Origin: Branchinecta lynchi
Taxonomy: Eukaryota > Arthropoda > Branchiopoda > Anostraca > Branchinectidae
Length of the DNA stretch: 64,000 nt
Direction of reading: 5' to 3'
Assembly: GCA_023053575.1 (NCBI GenBank)
Contig: JAKZAP010000105.1
Location: 1 to 64,000, forward strand
The notes beneath the pieces are model-generated. The model saw only the letters and a program-made list of their open reading frames with translations. It searched no databases and was not told the origin of the DNA. Positions 24,501-36,279 of the stretch are shown here, piece after piece. Position numbers and translations under genes: made by a program. How positions within the stretch are numbered: position 1 is the stretch's first letter; the number at the start of each line of letters is the position of its first letter.

Positions 24501-25639
24501 GGTTTGTTTTCTCACAAGGTTTGTTTTCCCACTAGGTTGTTTTCCCACTAGGTTGGTTTTCCCACAAGGTTGGTTTTCCCGCAGGGTTGCTTTCCCCATA
24601 AGGTTGGTTTTCCCACAAGGTTTGTTTTCTCACAAGGTTTGTTTTCCCACTAGGTTGTTTTCCCACTAGGTTGGTTTTCCCACAATGTTTGTTTTCCCAC
24701 TGTGTTGGTTTTCCCAAAAGGTTCGCTTTCCCGCAAGGTTGGTTTTCCCACAAGGTTTGTTTCCCCACAAGGTTTGTTTTCCCACAAGGTTTGTTTTGTG
24801 ACTGTGTTGGTTTTCCCAAAAGGTTCGCTTTCCCACAAGGTTGGTTTTCCCACAAGGTTGGTTTTCCCGCAGGGTTGCTTTCCCCATAAGGTTTGTTTTC
24901 CCACAAGGTTTGTTTTCCCACAAGGTTTGTTTTCTCACAAGGTTGGTTTTCCCGAAAGGTTTGTTTCCCCACAAGGTTGGTTTTCCCACAAGGTTGGTTT
25001 TCCCGCAGGGTTTGTTTTCCCACAAGGTTAGTTTTCCCGCAAGGTTTGTTTTCCCACAAGGTTAGTTTTCCCACAAGGTTTGTTTCCCCACAAGGTTTGT
25101 TTCCCCACAAGGTTTGTTTCCCCACAAGGTTTGTTTTCCCACTAGGTTTGTTTCCCCACAAGGTTGGTTTTCCCGAAAGGTTTGTTTCCCCACAAGGTCG
25201 GTTTTCCCACAAGGTTGGTTTTCCCGCAGGGTTGCTTTCCCCATAAGGTTTGTTTTCCCACAAGGTTTGTTTTTCCCACAAGGTTTGTTTTCCCACAAGG
25301 TTGGTTTTCCCGAAAGGTTTGTTTCCCCACAAGGTTTGTTTTCCCACAAGGATTGTTTTCTCACAAGGTTTGTTTTCCCACTAGGTTTGTTTCCCCACAA
25401 GGTTTGTTTTCCCACAAGGTTTGTTTTCCCCCAAGGTTGGTTTTCCCGCAAGGTTGGTTTTCCCACAAGGTTTGTTTTCCCACTGTGTTGGTTTTCCCAA
25501 AAGTTTTGCTTTCCCACAAGGTTGGTTTTCCCACAAGGTTGGTTTTCCCGCAGGGTTGCTTTCCCCATAAGGTTGGTTTTCCCACAAGGTTTGTTTTCTC
25601 ACAAGGTTTGTTTTCCCACTAGGTTGTTTTCCCACTAGG

Positions 25640-27388
25640 TTGGTTTTCCCACAAGGTTTGTTTTCCCACAAGCTTTGTTTTCCCCCAAGGTTGGTTTTCC
25701 CGCAAGGTTGGTTTTCCCACAATGTTTGTTTTCCCACTGTGTTGGTTTTCCCAAAAGGTTCGCTTTCCCGCAAGGTTGGTTTTCCCACAAGGTTTGTTTC
25801 CCCACAAGGTTTGTTTTCCCATAAGGTTTGTTTTCCCACAAGGTTTGTTTTCCCACAAGGTTTGTTTTCCCACAAGGTTTGTTTTCCCACAAGGTTGGTT
25901 TTCCCGCAAGGTTGGTTTTCCCACAAGGTTTGTTTTGTGACTGTGTTGGTTTTCCCAAAAGGTTCGCTTTCCCACAAGGTTGGTTTTCCCAAAAGGTTGG
26001 TTTTCCCGCAGGGTTGCTTTCCCCATAAGGTTTGTTTTCCCACAAGGTTTGTTTTCCCTCAAGGTTTGTTTTCCCACAAGGTTGGTTTTCCCGAAAGGTT
26101 TGTTTCCCCACAAGGTTGGTTTTCCCACAAGGTTGGTTTTCCCGCAGGGTTTGTTTTCCCACAAGGTTAGTTTTCCCGCAAGGTTTGTTTTCCCACAAGG
26201 TTAGTTTTCCCACAAGGTTTGTTTCCCCACAAGGTTTGTTTCCCCACAAGGTTTGTTTTCCCACAAGGATTGTTTTATCACAAGGTTTGTTTTCCCACTG
26301 TGTTGGTTTTCCCAAAAGGTTCGCTTTCCCGCAAGGTTGGTTTTCCCACAAGGTTGGTTTTCCCGCAGGGTTTGTTTCCCCATAAGGTTGGTTTTCCCAC
26401 AAGGTTTGTTTTCTCACAAGGTTTGTTTTCCCACAAGGTTTGTTTTGTGACTGTGTTGGTTTTCCCAAAAGGTTCGCTTTCCCACAAGGTTGGTTTTCCC
26501 ACAAGGTTGGTTTTACCGCAGGGTTGCTTTCCCCATAAGGTTTGTTTTCCCACAAGGTTTGTTTTCCCACAAGGTTTGTTTTCCCACAAGGTTGGTTTTC
26601 CCGAAAGGTTTGTTTCCCCACAAGGTTGGTTTTCCCACAAGGTTGGTTTTCCCGCAGGGTTTGTTTTCCCACAAGGTTAGTTTTCCCGCAAGGTTTGTTT
26701 TCCCACAAGGTTAGTTTTCCCACAAGGTTTGTTTCCCCACAAGGTTTGTTTCCCCACAAGGTTTGTTTTCCCACAAGGATTGTTTCTCACAAGGTTTGTT
26801 TTCCCACTGTGTTGGTTTTCCCAAAAGGTTCGCTTTCCCGCAAGGTTGGTTTTCCCACAAGGTTGGTTTTCCCGCAGGGTTTGTTTCCCCATAAGGTTGG
26901 TTTTCCCACAAGGTTTGTTTTCTCACAAGGTTTGTTTTCCAACAAGGTTTGTTTTCCCACAAGGTTTGTTTTCCCACAAGGTTGGTTTTCCCGCAGGGTT
27001 TGTTTTCCCACAAGGTTGGTTTTCCCGAAAGGTTTGTTTCCCCACAAGGTCGGTTTTCCCACAAGGTTGGTTTTCCCGCAGGGTTTGTTTTGCCACAAGG
27101 TTAGTTTTCCCGCAAGGTTTGTTTCTCCACAAGGTTTGTTTCCCCACAAGGTTTGTTTTCCCACAAGGTTTGTTTTCCCCCAAGGTTGGTTTTCCCGCAA
27201 GGTTGGTTTTCCCACAAGGTTTGTTTTCCCACTGTGTTGGTTTTCCCAAAAGGTTTGCTTTCCCACAAGGTTTGTTTTCCCACTAGGTTGGTTTTCCCGC
27301 AGGGTTGCTTTCCCCATAAGGTTGGTTTTCCCACAAGGTTTGTTTTCTCACAAGGTTTGTTTTCCCACTAGGTTGTTTTCCCACTAGG
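25640..27388 (+). repeat. HOR copy 1 of the 1.7-kb family (1749 bp)
   Basis: The variant order from 25,640 recurs at 27,389 and 29,089. A marker is the three-base substitution monomer TTTTGTGACTGTGTTGG, found near 25,932 and 26,447 in this copy and in the following copies. 1749 is 102 x 17 + 15, so at least one off-length monomer is involved. One candidate is the 16-bp CCCACTAGGTTGTTTT form next to the start of each copy. Confidence 0.75.
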
Positions 27389-29088
27389 TTGGTTTTCCCA
27401 CAAGGTTTGTTTTCCCACAAGCTTTGTTTTCCCCCAAGGTTGGTTTTCCCGCAAGGTTGGTTTTCCCACAATGTTTGTTTTCCCACTGTGTTGGTTTTCC
27501 CAAAAGGTTCGCTTTCCCGCAAGGTTGGTTTTCCCACAAGGTTTGTTTCCCCACAAGGTTTGTTTTCCCATAAGGTTTGTTTTCCCACAAGGTTTGTTTT
27601 CCCACAAGGTTTGTTTTCCCACAAGGTTTTTTTTCCCACAAGGTTGGTTTTCCCGCAAGGTTGGTTTTCCCACAAGGTTTGTTTTGTGACTGTGTTGGTT
27701 TTCCCAAAAGGTTCGCTTTCCCACAAGGTTGGTTTTCCCACAAGGTTGGTTTTCCCGCAGGGTTGCTTTCCCCATAAGGTTTGTTTTCCCACAAGGTTTG
27801 TTTTCCCGCAAGGTTTGTTTTCCCACAAGGTTGGTTTTCCCGAAAGGTTTGTTTCCCCACAAGGTTGGTTTTCCCACAAGGTTGGTTTTCCCGCAGGGTT
27901 TGTTTTCCCATAAGGTTAGCTTTCCCGCAAGGTTTGTTTTCCCACAAGGTTAATTTTCCCACAAGGTTTGTTTCCCCACAAGGTTTGTTTCCCCACAAGG
28001 TTTGTTTTCCCACAAGGATTGTTTTCTAACAAGGTTTGTTTTCCCACTGTGTTGGTTTTCCCAAAAGGTTCGCTTTCCCGCAAGGTTGGTTTTCCCACAA
28101 GGTTGGTTTTCCCGCAGGGTTTGTTTCCCCATAAGGTTGGTTTTCCCACAAGGTTTGTTTTCTCACAAGGTTTGTTTTCCCACAAGGTTTGTTTTGTGAC
28201 TGTGTTGTTTTTCCCAAAAGGTTCGCTTTCCCACAAGGTTGGTTTTCCCACAAGGTTGGTTTTCCCGCAGGGTTGCTTTCCCCGTAAGGTTTGTTTTCCC
28301 ACAAGGTTTGTTTTCCCACAAGGTTTGTTTTCCCACAAGGTTGGTTTTCCCGAAAGGTTTGTTTCCCCACAAGGTTGGTTTTTCCACAAGGTTGGTTTTC
28401 CCTTAGGGTTTGTTTTCCCACAAGGTTAGTTTTCCCGCAAGGTTTGTTTTCCCACAAGGTTAGTTTTCCCACAAGGTTTGTTTCCCCACAAGGTTTGTTT
28501 TCCCACAAGGTTAGTTTTCCCGCAAGGTTTGTTTTCCCACAAGGTTAGTTTTCCCACAAGGTTTGTTTCCCCACAAGGTTTGTTTCCCCACAAGGTTACG
28601 TTTTCCCATAAGGTTTGTTTTCCCACAAGGTTTGTTTTCCCACAAGGTTTGTTTTCCCACAAGGTTTGTTTTCCCACAAGGTTCGTTTTCCCACAAGGTT
28701 GGTTTTCCCGCAGGGTTTGTTTTCACACAAGGTTGGTTTTCCCGAAAGGTTTGTTTCCCCACAAGGTCGGTTTTCCCACAAGGTTGGTTTTCCCGCAGGG
28801 ATTGTTTTCCCACAAGGTTAGTTTTCCCGCAAGGTTTGTTTCCCCACAAGGTTTGTTTCCCCACAAGGTTTGTTTTCCCACAAGGTTTGTTTTCCCCCAA
28901 GGTTGGTTTTCCCGCAAGGTTGGTTTTCCCACAAGGTTTGTTTTCCCACTGTGTTGGTTTTCCCAAAAGGTTTGCTTTCCCACAAGGTTGGTTTTCCCGC
29001 AGGGTTGCTTTCCCCATAAGGTTGGTTTTCCCACAAGGTTTGTTTTCTCACAAGGTTTGTTTTCCCACTAGGTTGTTTTCCCACTAGG
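27389..29088 (+). repeat. HOR copy 2 of the 1.7-kb family (1700 bp, 100 monomers)
   Basis: This copy matches copy 1 from its start through the TTTTGTGACTGTGTTGG monomers near 27,684 and 28,195, then departs in order near 28.4-28.9 kb. There a short TTACGTTTTCCCATAAGG irregularity appears near 28,597. The spacing to the next copy is exactly 100 monomers. Confidence 0.7.
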
Positions 29089-29650
29089 TTGGTTTTCCCA
29101 CAAGGTTTGTTTTCCCACAAGCTTTGTTTTCCCCCAAGATTGGTTTTCCCGCAAGGTTGGTTTTCCCACAATGTTTGTTTTCCAACTGTGTTGGTTTTCC
29201 CAAAAGGTTCGCTTTCCCGCAAGGTTGGTTTTCCCACAAGGTTTGTTTCCCCACAAGGTTTGTTTTCCCATAAGGTTTGTTTTCCCACAAGGTTTGTTTT
29301 CCCACAAGGTTTGTTTTCCCACAAGGTTTGTTTTCCCACAAGGTTTGTTTTCCCACAAGGTTGGTTTTCCCGCAAGGTTGGTTTTCCCAAAAGGTTTGTT
29401 TTGTGACTGTGTTGGTTTTCCCAAAAGGTTTGTTTCCCCACAAGGTTTGTTTCCCCGAAAGGTTTGTTTCCCCACAAGGTCGGTTTTCCCACAAGGTTGG
29501 TTTTCCCGCAGGGTTTGTTTTCCCACAAGGTTAGTTTTCCCGCAAGGTTTGTTTCCCCACAAGGTTTGTTTCCCCACAAGGTTTGCTTTCCCACAAGGTT
29601 GGTTTTCCCACAAGGTTGGTTTTCCCGCAGGGTTGCTTTCCCCATAAGGT
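29089..29650 (+). repeat. HOR copy 3 of the 1.7-kb family, partial
   Basis: About 29,089-29,420 repeats the copy start, including CCCCCAAGATTGG, CCAACTGTG and one TTTTGTGACTGTGTTGG monomer near 29,401. After this the order passes into the 3.1-kb family that begins near 29,651. Confidence 0.65.
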
Positions 29651-31355
29651 TTGTTTTCCCACAAGGTTTGTTTTCCCACAAGGTTTGTTTTCCCACAAGG
29701 TTGGTTTTCCCGAAAGGTTTGTTTCCCCACAAGGTTGGTTTTCCCACAAGGTTGGTTTTCCCGCAGGGTTTGTTTTCCCACAAGGTTAGATTTCCCGCAA
29801 GGTTTGTTTTCCCACAAGGTTAGTTTTCCCACAAGGTTTGTTTCCCCACAAGGTCTGTTTCCCCACAAGGTTTGTTTTCCCACAAGGATTGTTTTCTCAC
29901 AAGGTTTGTTTTGCCACTGTGTTGGTTTTCCCAAAAGGTTCGCTTTCCCGCAAGGTTGGTTTTCCCACAAGGTTGGTTTTCCCGCAGGGTTTGTTTCCCC
30001 ATAAGGTTGGTTTTCCCACAAGGTTTGTTTTCTCACAAGGTTTGTTTTCCCACAAGGTTTGTTTTCCCACAAGGTTTGTTTTCCCACAAGGTTGGTTTTC
30101 CCGCAGGGTTTGTTTTCCCACAAGGTTAGTTTTCCCGAAAGGTTTGTTTCCCCACAAGTTTTGTTTTCCCATAAGGTTTGATTTTCCCACAAGGTTTGTT
30201 ATCCCACAAGGTTTGTTTTCCCACAAGGTTGGTTTTCCCGAAAGATTTGTTTCCCCACAAGGTTTGTTTTCCCACTAGGTTTGTTTTCCCATAAGGTTGG
30301 TTTTCCCACAAGGTTTGTTTTCTCACAAGGTTTGTTTTCCCACTAGGTGTGTTTCCCCACAAGGTTTGTTTTCTCACAAGGTTTGTTTTCCCACAAGGTT
30401 TGTTTTCCCACAAGGTTTGTTTTCCCACAAGGTTTGTTTTCCCACAAGGTTGGTTTTCCCGAAAGGTTTGTTTCCCCACAAGGTTGGTTTTCCCACAAGG
30501 TTGGTATTCCCGCAGGGTTTGTTTTCCCACAAGGTTAGTTTTCCCGCAAGGTTTGTTTCCCCACAAGGTTTGTTTTCCCACAAGGATTGTTTTCCCACTA
30601 GGTTTGTTTCCCCACAAGGTTTGTTTTCCCACAAGGTTTGTTTTCCCCCAAGGTTGGTTTTCCCGCAAGGTTGGTTTTCCCACAAGGTTTGTTTTCCCAC
30701 TGTGTTGGTTTTCCCAAAAGGTTCGCTTTCCCACAAGGTTGGTTTTCCCACAAGGTTGGTTTTCCCGCAGGGTTGCTTTCCCCATAAGGTTGGTTTTCCC
30801 ACAAGGTTTGTTTTCTCACAAGGTTTGTTTTCCCACTAGGTTGTTTTTCCCACTAGGTTGGTTTTCCCACAAGGTTTGTTTTCCAACAAGCTTTGTTTTC
30901 CCCCAAGGTTGGTTTTCCCGCAAGGTTGGTTTTCCCACAAGGTTTGTTTTCCCACTGTGTTGGTTTCCCCACTAGGTTGGTTTTCCCACAAGGTTTGTTT
31001 TCCCACAAGCTTTGTTTTCCCCCAAGGTTGGTTTTCCCGCAAGGTTGGTTTTCCCACAATGTTTGTTATCCCACTGTGTTGGTTTTCCCAAAAGGTTCGC
31101 TTTCCCGCAAGGTTGGTTTTCCCACAAGGTTTGTTTCCCCACAAGGTTTGTTTTCCCATAAGGTTTGTTTTCCCACAAGGTTTGTTTTCCCACAAGGTTT
31201 GTTTTCCCACAAGGTTTGTTTTCCCACAAGGTTGGTTTTCCCGCAAGGTTGGTTTTCCCACAAGGTTTGTTTTCCCACTGTGTTGGTTTTCCCAAAAGGT
31301 TCGCTTTCCCCCAAGGTTGGTTTTCCCACAAGGTTGGTTTTCCCGCAGGGTTGCT

Positions 31356-31392
31356 TCTCAGGGCTGCCTTTCAGGGCTGCAGGGTTGTTCGC
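31356..31392 (+). repeat. GC-rich degenerate island 1 in the satellite
   Basis: About 37 bp depart from the 17-bp pattern. TCAGGGCTGC occurs twice, at 31,358-31,367 and 31,371-31,380, followed by a PstI-type CTGCAG at 31,377-31,382, then TTGTTCGCTTTCCC re-enters the array. The flanks are CCCGCAGGGTTGCTT on the left and CCCGCAAGGCTGG on the right. The simplest origin is rearranged CCCGCAGGGTTGC monomers, since CAGGGYTGC is part of that variant. It is not a recognisable mobile element. Confidence 0.8.
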
Positions 31393-32395
31393 TTTCCCGC
31401 AAGGCTGGTTTTCCCACAAGGTTTGTTTTCCCACTGTGTTGGTTTTCCCAAAAGGTTCGCTTTCCCACAAGGTTGGTTTTCCCACAAGGTTGGTTTTCCC
31501 GCAGGGCTGCTTTAATCATAAGGTTGGTTTTCCCACAAGGTTTGTTTTCTCACAAGGTTTGTTTTCCCACTAGGTTGTTTTTCCCACTAGGTTGCTTTCC
31601 CCATAAGGTTTGTTTTCCCACAAGGTTTGTTTTCCCACAAGGTTGGTTTTCCCGAAAGGTTTGTTTCCCCACAAGGTTGGTTTTTCCACAAGGTTGGTTT
31701 TCCCGCAAGGTTTGTTTTCCCGCAAGGTTAGTTTTCCCACAAGGTTTGTTTCCCCACAAGGTTTGTTTCCCCACAAGGTTTGTTTTCCCACAAGGATTGT
31801 TTTCTCACAAGGTTTGTTTTCCCACTGTGTTGGTTTTCCCAAAAGGTTCGCTTTCCCGCAAGGTTGGTTTTCCCACAAGCTTGGTTTTCCCGCAGGGTTT
31901 GTTTCCCCATAAGGTTGGTTTTCCCACAAGCTTTGTTTTCCCCCAAGGTTGGTTTTCCCAAAAGGTTCGCTTTCCCGCAAGGTTGGTTTTCCCACAAGGT
32001 TTGTTTCCCCACAAGGTTTGTTTTCTCACAAGGTTTGTTTTCCCACAAGGTTGGTTTTCTCGAAAGGTTTGTTTCCCCACAAGGTTGGTTTTCCCACAAG
32101 GTTGGTTTTCCCACAGGGTTTGTTTTCTCACTAGGTTGTTTTTCCCACTAGGTTGATTTTCCCACAAGGTTTGTTTTCCCACAAGCTTTGTTTTCCCCCA
32201 TGGTTGGTTTTCCCGCAAGGTTGGTTTTCCCACAAGGTTTGTTTTCCCACTGTGTTGGTTTTCCCAAAAGGTTCGCTTTCCCGCAAGGTTGGTTTTCCCA
32301 CAAGGTTTGTTTTCCCACTGTGTTGGTTTTCCCAAAAGGTTCGCTTTCCCACAAGGTTGGTTTTCCCATAAGGTTGGTTTTCCCGCAGGGTTGCT

Positions 32396-32432
32396 TCTCA
32401 GGGCTGCCTTTCAGGGCTGCAGGGTTGTTCGC
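32396..32432 (+). repeat. GC-rich degenerate island 2
   Basis: This has the same sequence and flanks as island 1, 1040 bp downstream of it. Both islands are followed about 150 bp later by a second odd monomer, GGGCTGCTTTAATCATAAGG (about 31,504 and 32,544), so the duplicated block includes both markers. Confidence 0.8.
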
Positions 32433-34490
32433 TTTCCCGCAAGGCTGGTTTTCCCACAAGGTTTGTTTTCCCACTGTGTTGGTTTTCCCAAAAGGTTCGC
32501 TTTCCCACAAGGTTGGTTTTTCCACAAGGTTGGTTTTCCCGCAGGGCTGCTTTAATCATAAGGTTGGTTTTCCCACAAGGTTTGTTTTCTCACAAGGTTT
32601 GTTTTCCCACTAGGTTGCTTTTCCCACTAGGTTGGTTTTCCCACAAGGTTTGTTTTCCCACAAGCTTTGTTTTCCCCCAAGGTTGGTTTTCCCGCAAGGT
32701 TGGTTTTCCCACAAGGTTTGTTTTCCCACTGTGTTGGTTTTCCCAAAAGGTTCGCTTTCCCGCAAGGTTGGTTTTCCCACAAGGTTGGTTTTCCCGCAGG
32801 TTTTGTTTCCCCATAAGGTTGGTTTTCCCACAAGGTTTGTTTTCCCACAAGGTTTGTTTTCCCACAAGGTTTGTTTTCCCACAAGGTTGGTTTTCCCGAA
32901 AGGTTTGTTTCCCCACAAGGTTGGTTTTCCCACAAGGTTGGTTTTCCCGCAGGGTTTGTTTTCCCACAAGGTTAGATTTCCCGCAAGGTTTGTTTTCCCA
33001 CAAGGTTAGTTTTCCCACAAGGTTTGTTTCCCCACAAGGTCTGTTTCCCCACAAGGTTTGTTTTCCCACAAGGATTGTTTTCTCACAAGGTTTGTTTTGC
33101 CACTGTGTTGGTTTTCCCAAAAGGTTCGCTTTCCCGCAAGGTTGGTTTTCCCACAAGGTTGGTTTTCCCGCAGGGTTTGTTTCCCCATAAGGTTGGTTTT
33201 CCCACAAGGTTTGTTTTCTCACAAGGTTTGTTTTCCCACAAGGTTTGTTTTCCCACAAGGTTTGTTTTCCCACAAGGTTGGTTTTCCCGCAGGGTTTGTT
33301 TTCCCACAAGGTTAGTTTTCCCGAAAGGTTTGTTTCCCCACAAGTTTTGTTTTCCCATAAGGTTTGATTTTCCCACAAGGTTTGTTATCCCACAAGGTTT
33401 GTTTTCCCACAAGGTTGGTTTTCCCGAAAGATTTGTTTCCCCACAAGGTTTGTTTTCCCACTAGGTTTGTTTTCCCATAAGGTTGGTTTTCCCACAAGGT
33501 TTGTTTTCTCACAAGGTTTGTTTTCCCACTAGGTGTGTTTCCCCACAAGGTTTGTTTTCTCACAAGGTTTGTTTTCCCACAAGGTTTGTTTTCCCACAAG
33601 GTTTGTTTTCCCACAAGGTTTGTTTTCCCACAAGGTTGGTTTTCCCGAAAGGTTTGTTTCCCCACAAGGTTGGTTTTCCCACAAGGTTGGTATTCCCGCA
33701 GGGTTTGTTTTCCCACAAGGTTAGTTTTCCCGCAAGGTTTGTTTCCCCACAAGGTTTGTTTTCCCACAAGGATTGTTTTCCCACTAGGTTTGTTTCCCCA
33801 CAAGGTTGGTTTTCCCACAAGGTTTGTTTTCCCACTGTGTTGGTTTTCCCAAAAGGTTCGCTTTCCCACAAGGTTGGTTTTCCCACAAGGTTGGTTTTCC
33901 CGCAGGGTTGCTTTCCCCATAAGGTTGGTTTTCCTACAAGGTTTGTTTTCTCACAAGGTTTGTTTTCCCACTAGGTTGTTTTTCCCACTAGGTTGGTTTT
34001 CCCACAAGGTTTGTTTTCCAACAAGCTTTGTTTTCCCCCAAGGTTGGTTTTCCCGCAAGGTTGGTTTTCCCACAAGGTTTGTTTTCCCACTGTGTTGATT
34101 TCCCCACTAGGTTGGTTTTCCCACAAGGTTTGTTTTCCCACAAGCTTTGTTTTCCCCCAAGGTTGGTTTTCCCGCAAGGTTGGTTTTCCCACAATGTTTG
34201 TTATCCCACTGTGTTGGTTTTCCCAAAAGGTTCGCTTTCCCGCAAGGTTGGTTTTCCCACAAGGTTTGTTTCCCCACAAGGTTTGTTTTCCCATAAGGTT
34301 TGTTTTCCCACAAGGTTTGTTTTCCCACAAGGTTTGTTTTCCCACAAGGTTTGTTTTCCCACAAGGTTGGTTTTCCCGCAAGGTTGGTTTTCCCACAAGG
34401 TTTGTTTTCCCACTGTGTTGGTTTTCCCAAAAGGTTCGCTTTCCCCCACGGTTGGTTTTCCCACAAGGTTGGTTTTCCCGCAGGGTTGCT

Positions 34491-34527
34491 TCTCAGGGCT
34501 GCCTTTCAGGGCTGCAGGGTTGTTCGC
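34491..34527 (+). repeat. GC-rich degenerate island 3
   Basis: Equivalent to island 1 in the second 3.1-kb copy, at an offset of 3135 bp. The GGGCTGCTTTAATCATAAGG marker follows at about 34,639. Confidence 0.8.
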
Positions 34528-35530
34528 TTTCCCGCAAGGCTGGTTTTCCCACAAGGTTTGTTTTCCCACTGTGTTGGTTTTCCCAAAAGGTTCGCTTTCC
34601 CACAAGGTTGGTTTTCCCACAAGGTTGGTTTTCCCGCAGGGCTGCTTTAATCATAAGGTTGGTTTTCCCACAAGGTTTGTTTTCTCACAAGGTTTGTTTT
34701 CCCACTAGGTTGTTTTTCCCACTAGGTTGCTTTCCCCATAAGGTTTGTTTTCCCACAATGTTTGTTTTCCCACAAGGTTGGTTTTCCCGAAAGGTTTGTT
34801 TCCCCACAAGGTTGGTTTTTCCACAAGGTTGGTTTTCCCGCAAGGTTTGTTTTCCCGCAAGGTTAGTTTTCCCACAAGGTTTGTTTCCCCACAAGGTTTG
34901 TTTCCCCACAAGGTTTGTTTTCCCACAAGGATTGTTTTCTCACAAGGTTTGTTTTCCCACTGTGTTGGTTTTCCCAAAAGGTTCGCTTTCCCGCAAGGTT
35001 GGTTTTCCCACAAGCTTGGTTTTCCCGCAGGGTTTGTTTCCCCATAAGGTTGGTTTTCCCACAAGCTTTGTTTTCCCCCAAGGTTGGTTTTCCCAAAAGG
35101 TTCGCTTTCCCGCAAGGTTGGTTTTCCCACAAGGTTTGTTTCCCCACAAGGTTTGTTTTCTCACAAGGTTTGTTTTCCCACAAGGTTGGTTTTCTCGAAA
35201 GGTTTGTTTCCCCACAAGGTTGGTTTTCCCACAAGGTTGGTTTTCCCACAGGGTTTGTTTTCTCACTAGGTTGTTTTTCCCACTAGGTTGATTTTCCCAC
35301 AAGGTTTGTTTTCCCACAAGCTTTGTTTTCCCCCATGGTTGGTTTTCCCGCAAGGTTGGTTTTCCCACAAGGTTTGTTTTCCCACTGTGTTGGTTTTCCC
35401 AAAAGGTTCGCTTTCCCGCAAGGTTGGTTTTCCCACAAGGTTTGTTTTCCCACTGTGTTGGTTTTCCCAAAAGGTTCGCTTTCCCACAAGGTTGGTTTTC
35501 CCATAAGGTTGGTTTTCCCGCAGGGTTGCT

Positions 35531-35567
35531 TCTCAGGGCTGCCTTTCAGGGCTGCAGGGTTGTTCGC
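35531..35567 (+). repeat. GC-rich degenerate island 4
   Basis: Equivalent to island 2 in the second 3.1-kb copy, at an offset of 3135 bp from island 2 and 1040 bp from island 3. The GGGCTGCTTTAATCATAAGG marker follows at about 35,679. Confidence 0.8.
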
Positions 35568-36279
35568 TTTCCCGCAAGGCTGGTTTTCCCACAAGGTTTG
35601 TTTTCCCACTGTGTTGGTTTTCCCAAAAGGTTCGCTTTCCCACAAGGTTGGTTTTCCCACAAGGTTGGTTTTCCCGCAGGGCTGCTTTAATCATAAGGTT
35701 GGTTTTCCCACAAGGTTTGTTTTCTCACAAGGTTTGTTTTCCCACTAGGTTGCTTTTCCCACTAGGTTGGTTTTCCCACAAGGTTTGTTTTCCCACAAGC
35801 TTTGTTTTCCCCCAAGGTTGGTTTTCCCGCAAGGTTGGTTTTCCCACAAGGTTTGTTTTCCCACTGTGTTGGATTTCCCAAAAGGTTCGCTTTCCCGCAA
35901 GGTTGGTTTTCCCACAAGGTTTGTTTCCCCACAAGGTTTGTTTTCCCATAAGGTTTGTTTTCCCACAAGGTTTGTTTTCCCACAAGGTTTGTTTTCCCAC
36001 AAGGTTAGTTTTCCCACAAGGTTCGTTTTCCCGAAAGGTTTGTTTCCCCACAAGGTTTGTTTTCCCACTAGGTTTGTTTTCCCATAAGGTTGGTTTTCCC
36101 ACAAGGTTTGTTTTCTCACAAGGTTTGTTTTCCCACTAGGTTTGTTTCCCCACAAGGTTTGTTTTCTCACAAGGTTTGTTTTCCCACAAGGTTTGTTTTC
36201 CCACAAGGTTGGTTTTCCCGAAAGGTTTGTTTCCCCACAAGGTCGGTTTTCCCACAAGTTTGGTTTTCCCGCAGGGTTT

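Larger units (their letters stand above)
29651..32836 (+). repeat. HOR copy 1 of the 3.1-kb island-bearing family (3186 bp)
   Basis: Bases 29,651 to about 32,790 match 32,837 to about 35,925. The offset is 3186 at the start and 3135 after about 33.8 kb, because copy 2 lacks 51 bp (3 monomers) near 33,800. Shared private variants include TTTTGCCACTGTG (29,910 and 33,096), GATTTCCCGC, TTTGATTTTCCCAC, GGTGTGTTTCCCC and two GC-rich islands. The few differences between copies suggest a recent duplication. Confidence 0.85.
32837..35925 (+). repeat. HOR copy 2 of the 3.1-kb island-bearing family
   Basis: This copy is nearly identical to the preceding one apart from the 51-bp deletion and scattered single-base changes, for example CCCCCACGG near 34,444 against CCCCCAAGG and CACAATG near 34,756 against CACAAGG. 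It carries islands 3 and 4 at positions equivalent to islands 1 and 2. After about 35,925 the order diverges. Confidence 0.85.

Noticed and set aside
30858..32156. Pair of 432-codon frames at 30,858 and 33,993 that look like duplicated genes
   Set aside because: They are two copies of the 3.1-kb higher-order repeat; the similarity comes from satellite duplication. The GC-rich island is simply read through as coding.
31356..35567. GC-rich islands as insertion elements or SINE fragments
   Set aside because: They are only about 37 bp, lack target-site duplications, terminal inverted repeats or a poly-A tail, and share CAGGGYTGC with ordinary CCCGCAGGGTTGC monomers.
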